From NCBI RefSeq assembly GCF_031846525.1, contig NZ_JAVRHM010000004.1:1-64000 (forward strand): a DNA stretch of 64,000 nucleotides. The letters run 5' to 3'. A program made the translations under genes and the position numbers. Positions 27,619 through 35,327 of the stretch are shown here, one piece after another (the stretch's first letter is position 1; the number at the start of each line of letters is the position of its first letter). Below the pieces are notes generated by a model that did not search any database, had not been told where the DNA came from, and was given only the letters and a program-made list of their open reading frames with translations. Source of the stretch: Autumnicola patrickiae (lineage in GTDB: Bacteria > Bacteroidota > Bacteroidia > Flavobacteriales > Flavobacteriaceae).

Positions 27619-28722
27619 CTAATTATCTAAAATCAGGTTCAATTGATAACGAGTACTTTTCCTCTCGCCAGTTTTTATGAATGCTCCTAGATCAACCATT
27701 TTTTTTAAATCCCGAGTAGCGGTAGAAGCCGTTGTCCCGGTGATCTTAATATAATTATCTGCACTTAAGCCTCCCTTGAACCCTTCTATACCTTCTCGAA
27801 AAATTCGATTCACCACTTTCCTTTGCCGCTCATTGAACTTTTCATCAAATTCCTGAAAATACTTTGTTTTACTTATTGTAAAGTCAATCATTCGTTGCGT
27901 ATAATCCTGAGCCTGAAGAATCGTTTCACAAAAATACTCTAACCATCCAGTAATTTCAATTTCCTTACTATTGAGATGCAAAGAACTGTAATAAAGCTTC
28001 TTGTTATTTTCAATAACGTGTGAAAGAGCGATTAAAGTAGGACGCTCCAAATATTGTGATAATACTTTCTCCGATAGCGCACGACCAATTCTTCCATTTC
28101 CATCTTCAAAAGGATGAATACTTTCAAAGTACAGATGCGCGATACCAGACTTCACTAGTGAGTCGGAGTATTTATCACCTGTATCATTAAACCATGAAAT
28201 ATACTTATCCATTTCTTTTTTTACTGCACTAGATGGGGGAGCTTCAAAATGAACTATGGGACGGCCCATCGATCCTGAAACTATCTGCATTGGATCTTTA
28301 TGCGTTCTATAACTACCTATATCCTGAAGGTCCCGACGTTCGTTCATCAACATTTCGTGCCATAAAAATAATTGCTCATGAGTTAAAGGAGATGAATAAT
28401 TCCTATATAGATCAATCATCATTTTTGAAACTCCATCTTCTGCAAGAGACACTTTACTTTTATCGGCCTGAAGGTCAAAATGTTTACGAATTGAGGATTG
28501 TAGTGAATCCCTATCCAGCAGCTCACCTTCAATTTTAGATGTTTGAAACGCTTCATCACTAAGCAGCATTATTTTTAACTCATCCTGATTCTCATTACTA
28601 ATATGTTTCATACTACCATACAACATACCCGCTTTTTGCAAAAATGTCTTTTCATAAGGAAGCAAAACTTCCGGTGTGAATTCGAAGTGAGACCAGCTTC
28701 TAAGTTGCCAGTTCCATGCCAT
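27619..28722 (-). CDS. Fic-domain protein (class II, N-terminal inhibitory motif) with C-terminal winged helix
   Basis: 367 residues. Fic proteins transfer AMP or other groups to target proteins. The catalytic loop is complete: H203-P-F-E-D-G-N-G-R-I-G-R. An N-terminal DUF4172-like region carries the inhibitory helix motif T61-S-K-I-E65-G66, which fits the (S/T)xxxE(G/N) pattern of self-inhibited class II Fic proteins. The C-terminal ~75 residues (RKVVNRIFREGIEGFKGGLS, TASTATRDLKKMVDLGAF) look like a DNA-binding winged helix. Two inverted repeats lie directly upstream of the start, consistent with autoregulation. It stands alone between the sugar locus and toxin-antitoxin debris. Confidence 0.87.
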   Translation of the reverse strand: MAWNWQLRSWSHFEFTPEVLLPYEKTFLQKAGMLYGSMKHISNENQDELKIMLLSDEAFQTSKIEGELLDRDSLQSSIRKHFDLQADKSKVSLAEDGVSKMMIDLYRNYSSPLTHEQLFLWHEMLMNERRDLQDIGSYRTHKDPMQIVSGSMGRPIVHFEAPPSSAVKKEMDKYISWFNDTGDKYSDSLVKSGIAHLYFESIHPFEDGNGRIGRALSEKVLSQYLERPTLIALSHVIENNKKLYYSSLHLNSKEIEITGWLEYFCETILQAQDYTQRMIDFTISKTKYFQEFDEKFNERQRKVVNRIFREGIEGFKGGLSADNYIKITGTTASTATRDLKKMVDLGAFIKTGERKSTRYQLNLILDN

Positions 28723-28748
28723 GAGCTATTAATTAAAATATATAGCTC
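28723..28748. promoter_or_regulatory. Operator-like inverted repeat 1 before fic
   Basis: GAGCTAT (28723-28729) and ATAGCTC (28742-28748), 12 bases apart, begin right at the fic start codon. The arms are the same as in repeat 2. Confidence 0.55.
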
Positions 28749-28765
28749 AATCTACGCCTAATAAG

Positions 28766-28794
28766 TGAGCTATAAAAATCAATTTTATAGCTCA
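28766..28794. promoter_or_regulatory. Operator-like inverted repeat 2 before fic
   Basis: A nearly perfect inverted repeat with arms TGAGCTATAAAA and TTTTATAGCTCA around a short centre. It repeats the GAGCTAT/ATAGCTC arms of the copy at 28723-28748, about 44 bases away. The pair likely binds one dimeric regulator, perhaps the Fic protein's own winged helix. Confidence 0.6.
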
Positions 28795-28845
28795 TACAAA
28801 TCAGACACATACTGAACTGTTCAGAGTTTCAAAAGGAAAAGCTGC

Positions 28846-29162
28846 TCAATTATTTTTTACGGTTTGCTTTACATACAATTGTTTGCCGACCCAATCTAAT
28901 GTTCCTGTAAATCTTTATTAGAAAGTTTATGATATATAGATAAATCCAAAGTACAAGGCAGCATGAGGTCATCAAGTTTTTTTTCGATCTTTAATAATTC
29001 CTCAAAACTCAGCTTATCTTTTAAGGCAATATCGATGTCAGATCCTTCTCTATAAGTTCCCAAACCTCTGGACCCATAAATGACAGCCTCTTCTATGCCT
29101 GAAAAAGAACTTAGAACCTTCCTTATTTTTAGAAGTACATTATCTTTTAAACCGTATTCCAT
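28846..29162 (-). pseudogene. MNT-type minimal nucleotidyltransferase (antitoxin), frameshifted near C-terminus
   Basis: The open frame 28896-29162 encodes 88 residues of an MNT-domain protein with the catalytic signature YGSRGLGTYREGSDIDIAL (GSR plus DxD). MNT proteins neutralise HEPN toxins by AMPylation in type VII toxin-antitoxin pairs. The frame stops early at LSNKDLQEH. One base of frame change at about 28898 would continue it as DWVGKQLYVKQTVKNN to a stop at 28846, matching the usual family tail. The HEPN partner immediately upstream is also broken. The active-site part is intact, so a truncated product might still fold. Confidence 0.7.
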
Positions 29163-29173
29163 AGTAAAAGTTT

Positions 29174-29272
29174 CTATTCAGCACCTTCCTGAATCTTCAG
29201 CATTTTTTCTTTAAAGCTATTAAAAAGTATCGTATTCTTCTAAAATTGCACCTACTATTTCCTTAGCCGTAT
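29174..29272 (-). pseudogene. HEPN (HI0074-like) toxin gene, C-terminal stump
   Basis: The minus strand just before the MNT gene encodes TAKEIVGAILEEYDT, then after a one-base frame change NSFKEKMLKIQEGAE and a stop at 29174-29176. This is the C-terminal helix pair of HI0074-type HEPN proteins, which normally precede MNT genes by a few bases (here 11). The 5' part has been removed by the adjoining IS3 element. The fragment is not functional. The frameshift in addition to the IS cut suggests decay after or before insertion. Confidence 0.65.
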
Positions 29273-29325
29273 TGAAGTACCCCCCTTTGTTAGGACAGCT
29301 TAGCTGCTAAATTGAGTTCTATTTT

Positions 29326-30158
29326 TCATTTGTTATGCAGCTTTTCTTGTTTTAAATACCGGTTAAAGGGTATTTCATTTTTTATCCCTTGGTGTCTTCT
29401 TCTATGGTTGTAAAAATCAAAATATTCACTCAGTTGCCGGTATAAACCTACTCCGGATTCTGGTGGATTAAGGTAAATGTTTTCATACTTCACACTTCTC
29501 CATAGCCGTTCTATAAAACATTATCTATAGCTCTTCCTTTACCGTCCATACTTAATTTAATATCCTGTGAGAGTACACTATGAGTAAAAATCTCTGAGGT
29601 AAACTGACTGCCCTGATCGGTATTAATGATCTCCGGTTTACCATGAAGGCGAATGGCTTCTTCAACAGTTTCTTTACACCAATGGGCATCCATAGAATTT
29701 GATACTGACCAGTTCAACACATAGCGGCTATGGAGGTCAATTATCGCTACCAGATACATAAAACCTTTCCGCATAGGAATGTATGTAATGTCGATTGCCC
29801 AGACCTGATTGGGACGATCTACAGTGAGGTTCCTCAATAGATAAGGATAAACCTTGTGTTCTTTGTGACGCCGTGAGGTATGCTTACCAGGCATAATAGC
29901 CTGGAGTCCCATCACCCTGGAATAAAGGCGCTCAATTCGTTTTCTGTTGATCTGATATCCTTTGTCCAGAGTAAGCCAGGTATGCATCCGTCGGGCACCT
30001 TTAAAGGGATGATCGGTATAATGTTCATCCATCAATCGCATAAGTTCTAAATTGAGCTTACTTTCTCCTCGGGGTTTGTAATAAAGACCACTGCGGTGGA
30101 TCTGTAATAGCTTACATTGTCGCTGGAGGCTAAGTTTTGAATGACCCTTGCTTATCAT
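29326..30158 (-). pseudogene. IS3-family transposase OrfB, single-base frameshift
   Basis: The frame from 30158 runs through the HTH-21 region and the rve core with the first Asp in VWAIDITYIP and the second in INTDQGSQFTS. It stops at 29511 after AIDNVL. Restoring one T in the following T-run continues the protein as FIERLWRSVKYENIY..., which contains the catalytic Glu, and NHRRRHQGI, to a natural stop at 29326. The third DDE residue is therefore lost. The upstream frame is open back to the A-run at 30194-30200, in keeping with production as an OrfAB fusion by -1 frameshifting. Confidence 0.82.
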
Positions 30159-30181
30159 TGTTTTACGCTCCTCTAAAGGTT

Positions 30182-30457
30182 TTATCGCAAGGCGTTTTTT
30201 AAAAAATCATTCTCCACTTTAAGCTCCCCAATTACTTTAAGAAGCTGGTCTTTCTTTTCATCTTCTTCTGATTTTTTTGATTTTTCGCCTTTTGAAAAAA
30301 CAGTATCAGCCTCCTTTAGGAAATCTCGCTTCCAGGTATTAATCTGTTGTGGAGTGATCTCAAATTTTTGTGCTAGTTCCTTGACGGTTTGTCGCTCTTT
30401 CAAGGCTTCAAGAACTACTTTCGTTTTAATCTTTGAGGTGAATTTTCTTCGTGTCAT
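30182..30457 (-). CDS. IS3-family OrfA (helix-turn-helix)
   Basis: 91 residues: an HTH_Tnp_1 domain (VLEALKERQTVKELAQKFEI, TPQQINTWKRDFLKEA) followed by a short coiled coil (DQLLKVIGELKVENDFLKNA) that mediates OrfA/OrfAB pairing. It binds the IS ends. The 3' end carries the slippery heptamer A-AAA-AAC at 30200-30194, in the correct phase for -1 slippage into orfB. OrfA is intact, although the downstream orfB is not. Confidence 0.88.
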   Translation of the reverse strand: MTRRKFTSKIKTKVVLEALKERQTVKELAQKFEITPQQINTWKRDFLKEADTVFSKGEKSKKSEEDEKKDQLLKVIGELKVENDFLKNALR

Positions 30458-30618
30458 AATACAGTAAATTAAGGTTATTTTTGAACTTAACTTACTGTCC
30501 TAATTTTTGGGGGATGATCACTTATTAAAAACGTAAAATAAATTTTAAATAACTATAGCCTTATTCTCGTTTACCATTATTTATACTTGGATCTTCTCTA
30601 TTAAATTAATCCACTCTT

Positions 30619-30852
30619 ATGACCAAGAAGAAAGGAATAAAAAAGCTCTGGCCAGCTAAAGACGTCATGGCGCAGATTTATGAAAACAACTTGTGGGGTG
30701 GTAACAAATCTGAATTTTATTCCGGTTTAGGCTCCCATCATCCTGAAACGGTAAATTCATATATAGCTGTAGCAGCTGCTTTTTTAAAAGGTTTTGAAAC
30801 TCCACCGGTGGTTTGCGACCTGAGATGCGGGGATTTTAATATTGGGTACTGA
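30619..30852 (+). pseudogene. Class I SAM-dependent methyltransferase, N-terminal fragment
   Basis: 77 residues resembling the start of a small class I methyltransferase: WPAKDVMAQIYENNLWGG, then SAM motif I as VCDLRCGDFNIG. The usual motif is DLGCGDFN, so a Gly to Arg change is present, and the frame ends straight after it, where about 150 more residues are expected. The remaining sequence up to the integrase holds a tandem repeat and no methyltransferase similarity. The gene is a fragment cut at about 30845. Confidence 0.6.
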
Positions 30853-30902
30853 AATCATTCGTTCACAGGATCATTTGCAAACCACAAAAGCGGAAGTTCA
30901 AC

Positions 30903-30952
30903 CGATTGCGAACGATTATGGACGATTGCGAACGATTGCGGCCGATTATCTG
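30903..30952. repeat. 10-bp tandem repeat, five units
   Basis: Five head-to-tail 10-base units beginning CGATT: CGATTGCGAA, CGATTATGGA, CGATTGCGAA, CGATTGCGGC, CGATTATCTG. The array lies between the methyltransferase fragment and the 3' end of the integrase gene. A 10-bp period places units on one DNA face. It may be a minisatellite, or binding sites at the element edge. Confidence 0.7.
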
Positions 30953-30994
30953 AAAAAGAAAAGCACTTACTGGTTTATTCAAACTTTACTAAAA

Positions 30995-32227
30995 TTAGCC
31001 CTTTCCATTCCTAAGCTTCCTACTAAGATCAGACATATCCTTACTTAATTTATCTTCGAGAACTCTGGCATATATTTGGGTCGTTGAAATTTTTGTGTGT
31101 CCCAAAAGTTTGGATACAGTTTCTATCGGTACTCCATTGGAAAGGGTAACAGTAGTGGCAAAAGTATGCCTAGCCATATGAAAGGTCAAATTCTTCCTGA
31201 TATCACAAAGGTCTGCTACTTCCTTTAAAAAAAGATTGACCTTAACATTGGTGATAATAGGCAAAAGACTTTGGGTTATTTCAGTCATTGGATGTCCCTG
31301 GTATTTACCGATAATCTCTAGCGCCTTATCCAGTAAAGGGATCTTAACATTAGTTTTTGTTTTGTTTCTTGAAGTAAAAATCCATTTCTGACCGTCCAGG
31401 CCAATCCTAATATTATTTAAGGTAAGATCATTGATATCTGAAAAGCTGATTCCTGTATAACAGCTAAAAACAAATAAATCCCTAACCCTGTCCAACCGGT
31501 CATTATAAAAATTAAAATCCTCGATCAGTTTTAACTCATTGGGGTTTAGAAAATCCCGTTCCTTTTTTTCAAAGGTAGGTTTCCACCGTATAAAGGGATC
31601 CTTATCGACCCATTCCAAATGAAAAGCAAGGGTGGTTATTTTCCGAAGCCGTTGTAAATGCTTCATGACCGTATTATGGCTCATAGCATTTACATGTCCT
31701 TTTGGCCAACAGGTAAAAAGAAAATTTGAAAAATCGTTGATGAACTTATAATTGAGCTCACTCAAATAAACAGAATTTATCTTTAGTTCTTCTCTCAAAA
31801 ACCGAAGTACATATTTCTCGGTAACCTTGAAATTACGAACAGAGCCTTTGGCGAGCGTTTTCTCAATCTTTTGCCTATGATAATCTAAAATATCCAACAG
31901 GGTTTTATCTTTAGGCCCTTCCCCTAAAAAATTCGCTTTTAAAAGTTCTGTGGTGATTTTCTTGTTCTGGAACCTTAGATCCTGGTAATTTTGAAAAATT
32001 TTTGTTCGTGTTTCTGCAATTAGATTATTTGACTCTCTTGCTTCCCTCGTATTACCATTGACACGTTGGGCGGAAACATCCCAAAGATCAAAAGGAATTT
32101 TGGATTTTAAACTGATATTTACTCTTTGACTGTCAAGAGAAATTCGAACATACAGGTTTGTTTGATTATTCTTTACCCTGGAAGAATACACCCAGAATAA
32201 AATGGAAAATGTTTTTGAAGTACGCAT
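30995..32227 (-). CDS. Tyrosine recombinase (site-specific integrase)
   Basis: About 410 residues from the chosen start at 32227 (MRTSKTFSILFWVYSSRVKN, the normal N-terminus of this family); the frame is open to 32269. Domains in order are an arm-binding domain, a SAM-like core-binding domain (about 95-205) and the catalytic domain. The H-x-x-R motif is HMARHTFAT, and the second His and nucleophile Tyr are in LLGHTKISTTQIYARV. The first catalytic Arg is replaced (CYTGISFSD), as also known for the Bacteroides IntDOT recombinase, so activity is still plausible. It sits 225 bases from the 3' end of tRNA-Arg, the classic place for an integrase at an island boundary. Confidence 0.85.
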   Translation of the reverse strand: MRTSKTFSILFWVYSSRVKNNQTNLYVRISLDSQRVNISLKSKIPFDLWDVSAQRVNGNTREARESNNLIAETRTKIFQNYQDLRFQNKKITTELLKANFLGEGPKDKTLLDILDYHRQKIEKTLAKGSVRNFKVTEKYVLRFLREELKINSVYLSELNYKFINDFSNFLFTCWPKGHVNAMSHNTVMKHLQRLRKITTLAFHLEWVDKDPFIRWKPTFEKKERDFLNPNELKLIEDFNFYNDRLDRVRDLFVFSCYTGISFSDINDLTLNNIRIGLDGQKWIFTSRNKTKTNVKIPLLDKALEIIGKYQGHPMTEITQSLLPIITNVKVNLFLKEVADLCDIRKNLTFHMARHTFATTVTLSNGVPIETVSKLLGHTKISTTQIYARVLEDKLSKDMSDLSRKLRNGKG

Positions 32228-32302
32228 TTGTGTCGCCTTTAAATTAATACTCAGTAAAGACGAAGTCAAACCACAAAAAAATTAATTCACTGATAATCAA
32301 AT

Positions 32303-32338
32303 TGTCAACATGTTGACAGGATAAAAATTATGTTGACG
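32303..32338. promoter_or_regulatory. TGTTGAC palindrome plus extra half-site between integrase and tRNA-Arg
   Basis: A 16-bp perfect palindrome TGTCAACATGTTGACA (32303-32318) is followed by a third half-site TGTTGACG at 32331-32338, 20 bases further. It lies upstream of the integrase start, where recombinase arm sites, excision-factor sites or an integrase repressor site are expected. Confidence 0.5.
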
Positions 32339-32380
32339 ATTTGTTAGAAAATAAATATAATAAAAGTATCTCAAACAAAA

Positions 32381-32426
32381 CCCTTAAAAAAAATAAATCC
32401 CTGTAAATCATAGTATTTACAGGGAT
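32381..32426 (-). terminator. Terminator after tRNA-Arg
   Basis: A perfect 12-bp stem (ATCCCTGTAAAT at 32397-32408 with ATTTACAGGGAT at 32415-32426) is followed on the minus strand by a T-rich run. It ends the yqeY-tRNA transcript, 26 bases after the tRNA. Confidence 0.85.
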
Positions 32427-32452
32427 CTGATTCAATTTGAATTCTTGAATAG

Positions 32453-32526
32453 TGACCCCGGAGGGATTCAAACCCCCAACCCTCAGAGCCGAAATCTGAT
32501 GCGCTATTCAGTTGCGCCACGGGGCC
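32453..32526 (-). tRNA. tRNA-Arg (anticodon UCG)
   Basis: A 74-base cloverleaf on the minus strand. The acceptor stem GGCCCCG pairs with CGGGGTC (one G-U), the anticodon stem TCAGA/TCTGA encloses the loop TTTCGGC giving anticodon UCG, and the T arm GGGGGTTTGAATCCCTC is standard. CCA is not encoded. It lies 7 bases downstream of yqeY and is probably co-transcribed. Its 3' end faces the integrase gene, so it is the likely attachment site for the element to its left. Confidence 0.92.
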
Positions 32527-32533
32527 AGTATTT

Positions 32534-32986
32534 TTATTTGCTTAATTTCTGTTTTACAATTGTTGAGATGGTTTTTCCATCTGCCCTACCGGCAAGTTCT
32601 TTAGAAGCTGCTCCCATCACCTTCCCCATATCCTGCATTCCGCTGGCACCGGTTTTCTGGATAATTTCTTCAATTTTTGCTTCTATTTCCGCCTCACTCA
32701 TTTGCTCAGGCAAAAATTTCTCAATCACTTCTGCCTGTTGTTCTTCAGGTTCAGCAAGATCTTCCCTTCCCTGCTCACGGTATATAGCGGCACTTTCTTT
32801 ACGCTGTTTTACAAGCTTTTGCAAGAGTTTAAGTTCTTCATCTTCGGTAAGGCCATCCTTGGAAGCACTATCAGTATTTGCCAGAAGAATAGCACTTTTT
32901 ACAGCTCTTAAAGCCTCCAGCTTTGTGCTGTCTTTCGCCCGCATCGCTGCCTTCATTTCAACCATTACCTTATCCTGTAAACTCAT
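32534..32986 (-). CDS. yqeY: GatB/YqeY domain protein
   Basis: 150 residues with the helical YqeY fold: MSLQDKVMVEMKAAMRAKDS, ALRAVKSAILLANTD and the C-terminal AEIEAKIEEIIQKTGASGMQDMGKVM. The domain is shared with the tail of the GatB amidotransferase subunit and is thought to bind tRNA. Its association with a tRNA gene 7 bases downstream fits but does not prove that. It is the first clearly core gene right of the accessory region. Confidence 0.88.
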   Translation of the reverse strand: MSLQDKVMVEMKAAMRAKDSTKLEALRAVKSAILLANTDSASKDGLTEDEELKLLQKLVKQRKESAAIYREQGREDLAEPEEQQAEVIEKFLPEQMSEAEIEAKIEEIIQKTGASGMQDMGKVMGAASKELAGRADGKTISTIVKQKLSK

Positions 32987-33217
32987 TGTCTCTCTTTTCT
33001 GAGTGCGAAGATAAAATTTATATTTAAAAACACCACGTAAATTTTACTCCAAAATATAGGTGCTTTTAGCAGTCAATATTTTTATCTCAACAACTTCTTT
33101 TCCCATTTTCGATCATTTAAAAGATGCTACAAACAAATCCTCTAATGCTGTTTCCATCTCCATATCTTCCACATAAATTAAATAGTAGGATATTTTCCAT
33201 TACATAGGATTATTTCC

Positions 33218-33225
33218 TATTTTTG
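33218..33225 (+). promoter_or_regulatory. Bacteroidota -7 box before the radical SAM gene
   Basis: TATTTTTG fits TAnnTTTG exactly and lies 17 bases before the start codon. The -33 element is weak (no TTG at the right distance). Confidence 0.5.
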
Positions 33226-33242
33226 AGATAAATTAGTAAAAA

Positions 33243-34508
33243 ATGAATTTTGACAGAATTAAGGAAAAATTATCTATTCTCGCAGATGCCGCCAAATACG
33301 ATGTTTCCTGCTCCAGCAGCGGCAGTAACCGAAAGAATAAAGATAAAGGGCTGGGAGATTCTTCAGGAATGGGTATTTGCCATAGTTATACTGAAGATGG
33401 ACGATGTGTTTCCCTTCTAAAAATTTTGCTTACTAACCATTGCATTTTCGATTGTGCCTATTGCGTAACCCGCAAGAGCAATGATATCAAGCGTGCAGCC
33501 TTTAAAGTGCAGGAAGTGGTGGACCTTACTATTAATTTCTATAGGCGTAATTATATTGAAGGATTATTTCTTAGCTCCGGCATTTTTAAAGATCCCGATT
33601 ATACCATGGAACGGCTTATAATGGTGGCGAAAAAACTGCGCCTGGAAGAAAACTTTAATGGATATATTCATCTTAAATCCATTCCGGGTGCAAGTGACGA
33701 ACTTATGCAGGAAGCAGGTTTATATGCCGACCGATTAAGTGTGAATATTGAAATTCCTACAGTTTCCGGACTTAAACTTTTGGCTCCAGACAAGAAACAT
33801 GAAGATTTTATGAAACCTATGCTCAAGGTGAAAAATGAAATAACTAAAAATCGTGAAGAAAGTAAAATTATAAGATCGACGCCAAAATATGCTCCTGCAG
33901 GACAAAGCACACAGATGATTGTTGGAGCTACAGGAGAGACAGATCGGGATATTATGTATACCGCCACTTACTTTTACAAAAAATATAATATGAAGAGGGT
34001 CTATTATTCCGGCTATGTGCCGGTAACATCAGATCCGCGTCTTCCTGCCATTACCTCTGCTGTTCCAATGCTGCGCGAAAACCGTCTTTATCAAACGGAC
34101 TGGCTGCTCCGTTTTTACGGCTTCGATATAAGGGAGTTATTAAATGATGAGCATAAAAACCTGGATGTAGATGTTGACCCAAAGCTAAGTTGGGCTCTTC
34201 GCAACATGCACCTTTTTCCAATAGATATTAATAAAGCTGAAAAACAATTACTGGCCAGAGTTCCGGGAATAGGATTAAAATCAGTTCATAAAATTATTGC
34301 TGCCCGCAAGCACCGCAAGCTAAATTGGGATCATCTCAAAAATATTGGAATTGCTATGAACCGTGCCCGATACTTTATTATATGTAATTCTGAAGGATGG
34401 GAGAAAAAGGACCTTACTTCAGAAAAAGTAAAAAACTTAATACTGAAAAATTCCAGCAGCAAATTCCAAAAAAGTTATAGTCCGCAATTGTCAATTTTCG
34501 ACTCATGA
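33243..34508 (+). CDS. Radical SAM protein, putative DNA modification/repair (SplB-like, HhH C-terminus)
   Basis: 421 residues. The radical SAM cluster motif is C-x3-C-x2-C in NHCIFDCAYCVTRKS. An N-terminal segment SGMGICHSYTEDGRCVSLLK is typical of the family that is always paired with a DUF4130 protein and annotated as putative DNA modification or repair. A helix-hairpin-helix near the C-terminus (LARVPGIGLKSVHKIIAARK) suggests DNA binding. The downstream gene overlaps by 4 bases (ATGA), implying coupled translation. The family is widespread, but its reaction has not been established to my knowledge. Cytoplasmic. Confidence 0.87.
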   Translation: MNFDRIKEKLSILADAAKYDVSCSSSGSNRKNKDKGLGDSSGMGICHSYTEDGRCVSLLKILLTNHCIFDCAYCVTRKSNDIKRAAFKVQEVVDLTINFYRRNYIEGLFLSSGIFKDPDYTMERLIMVAKKLRLEENFNGYIHLKSIPGASDELMQEAGLYADRLSVNIEIPTVSGLKLLAPDKKHEDFMKPMLKVKNEITKNREESKIIRSTPKYAPAGQSTQMIVGATGETDRDIMYTATYFYKKYNMKRVYYSGYVPVTSDPRLPAITSAVPMLRENRLYQTDWLLRFYGFDIRELLNDEHKNLDVDVDPKLSWALRNMHLFPIDINKAEKQLLARVPGIGLKSVHKIIAARKHRKLNWDHLKNIGIAMNRARYFIICNSEGWEKKDLTSEKVKNLILKNSSSKFQKSYSPQLSIFDS

Positions 34509-35281
34509 AAACAATTTTAAGCTATGACGGCAGTTTCAATGGTTTTCTTACCTGTGTGTTTACCACATATGAAGAAAAGCTAGAAGTAGTTGACATTCAA
34601 ACAGAACAAAGAGCATCAGACTTACTCTTTAGTGATCTGGAAAACATAATTACAGATAAAACTAAAGCTACCAGGGTTGCTCTGGCTATTAAGAACAAAT
34701 GTTCAGCTGCCGGAAGAAGGAATCTTTACCGCGCATTTCTTAGTGAAGAACCAGGAATAGAATTAACTATGCTAAAATATCTGCAATATGTTTTTAAAAT
34801 TAATCAGCAAGTTGATTCGGATTTTAGCCATCCCGCTGTATTGAAAATTTCAAAGATGGCAAAAAAAGTAGGTAGGGAAAAACACCGGATGGAAGCTTTT
34901 GTTCGCTTTAAATTGACAAAAGATCAGATTTATTTCTCCGTCATTGAGCCTGATTTTAATGTTTTGCCCCTCATTCAGGAACATTTTAAAAAAAGATATG
35001 CCGACCAAGCTTGGATTATTTATGATTTAAAAAGAAAATACGGCCTATATTTTGACCTTCAGGAGGTTAACGAAATCACTATAAATTTTAATCATCATTT
35101 TAACGCTAGCACTAATAATAATGCAGTATTCGACGAGGAAGAGATAAATTTTCAGCACTTATGGAAGGAGTATTTTAATAGTACTAACATCAAATCCCGA
35201 AAAAACATGAAGCTTCACCTGCAACATGTGCCAAGACGGTATTGGAAATATTTAAGTGAAAAGAGCCTATTGCATAATTAA
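34505..35281 (+). CDS. DUF4130-family DNA metabolism protein, partner of radical SAM protein
   Basis: 258 residues of the TIGR03915/DUF4130 family. Recognisable blocks are ILSYDGSFNGFLTCVFTTYE at the start, KKVGREKHRMEAFVRFKLTKD in the middle and WKEYFNSTNIKSRKNMKLHL with QHVPRRYWKYLSEK at the end. It is translationally coupled to the radical SAM gene. In some bacteria the DUF4130 domain is fused to uracil-DNA glycosylase, which points to base repair. Here the glycosylase part is absent, so the protein is the short form. Function is inferred. Confidence 0.85.
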   Translation: MKTILSYDGSFNGFLTCVFTTYEEKLEVVDIQTEQRASDLLFSDLENIITDKTKATRVALAIKNKCSAAGRRNLYRAFLSEEPGIELTMLKYLQYVFKINQQVDSDFSHPAVLKISKMAKKVGREKHRMEAFVRFKLTKDQIYFSVIEPDFNVLPLIQEHFKKRYADQAWIIYDLKRKYGLYFDLQEVNEITINFNHHFNASTNNNAVFDEEEINFQHLWKEYFNSTNIKSRKNMKLHLQHVPRRYWKYLSEKSLLHN

Positions 35282-35298
35282 AAAATAGTTTAAATTTG
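35270..35298 (+). promoter_or_regulatory. Bacteroidota-type promoter for the small lipoprotein gene
   Basis: TTG (35270-35272), an 18-base spacer and a perfect TAAATTTG (35291-35298) lie 29 bases before the start of the 71-residue lipoprotein. The -33 part overlaps the end of the DUF4130 gene. Confidence 0.6.
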
Positions 35299-35327
35299 TT
35301 GCTTCAACTAATTAAACAATTATTACA

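Larger units (their letters stand above)
29273..30520 (-). mobile_element. IS3-family insertion sequence, complete but with broken orfB
   Basis: A 1248-bp element. Its ends are imperfect inverted repeats: TGAAGTACCCCCC near 29273, and on the other strand TGATCATCCCCC ending at 30520, both followed by a shared TTAGGACAG. It holds orfA and orfB, the latter with a one-base deletion. No clear target-site duplication flanks it, suggesting later rearrangement. It has removed most of a HEPN gene on its left side and lies beside a methyltransferase fragment on its right. Confidence 0.8.

Noticed and set aside
30903..30952. CRISPR array
   Set aside because: The repeat unit is 10 bases with no spacers and no cas genes are nearby; it is a simple tandem repeat.
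33113..33200. Short minus-strand frame YVEDMEMETALEDLFVASFK before yqeY
   Set aside because: Only about 27 codons, no start or family match, and overlaps the promoter region of the radical SAM gene.
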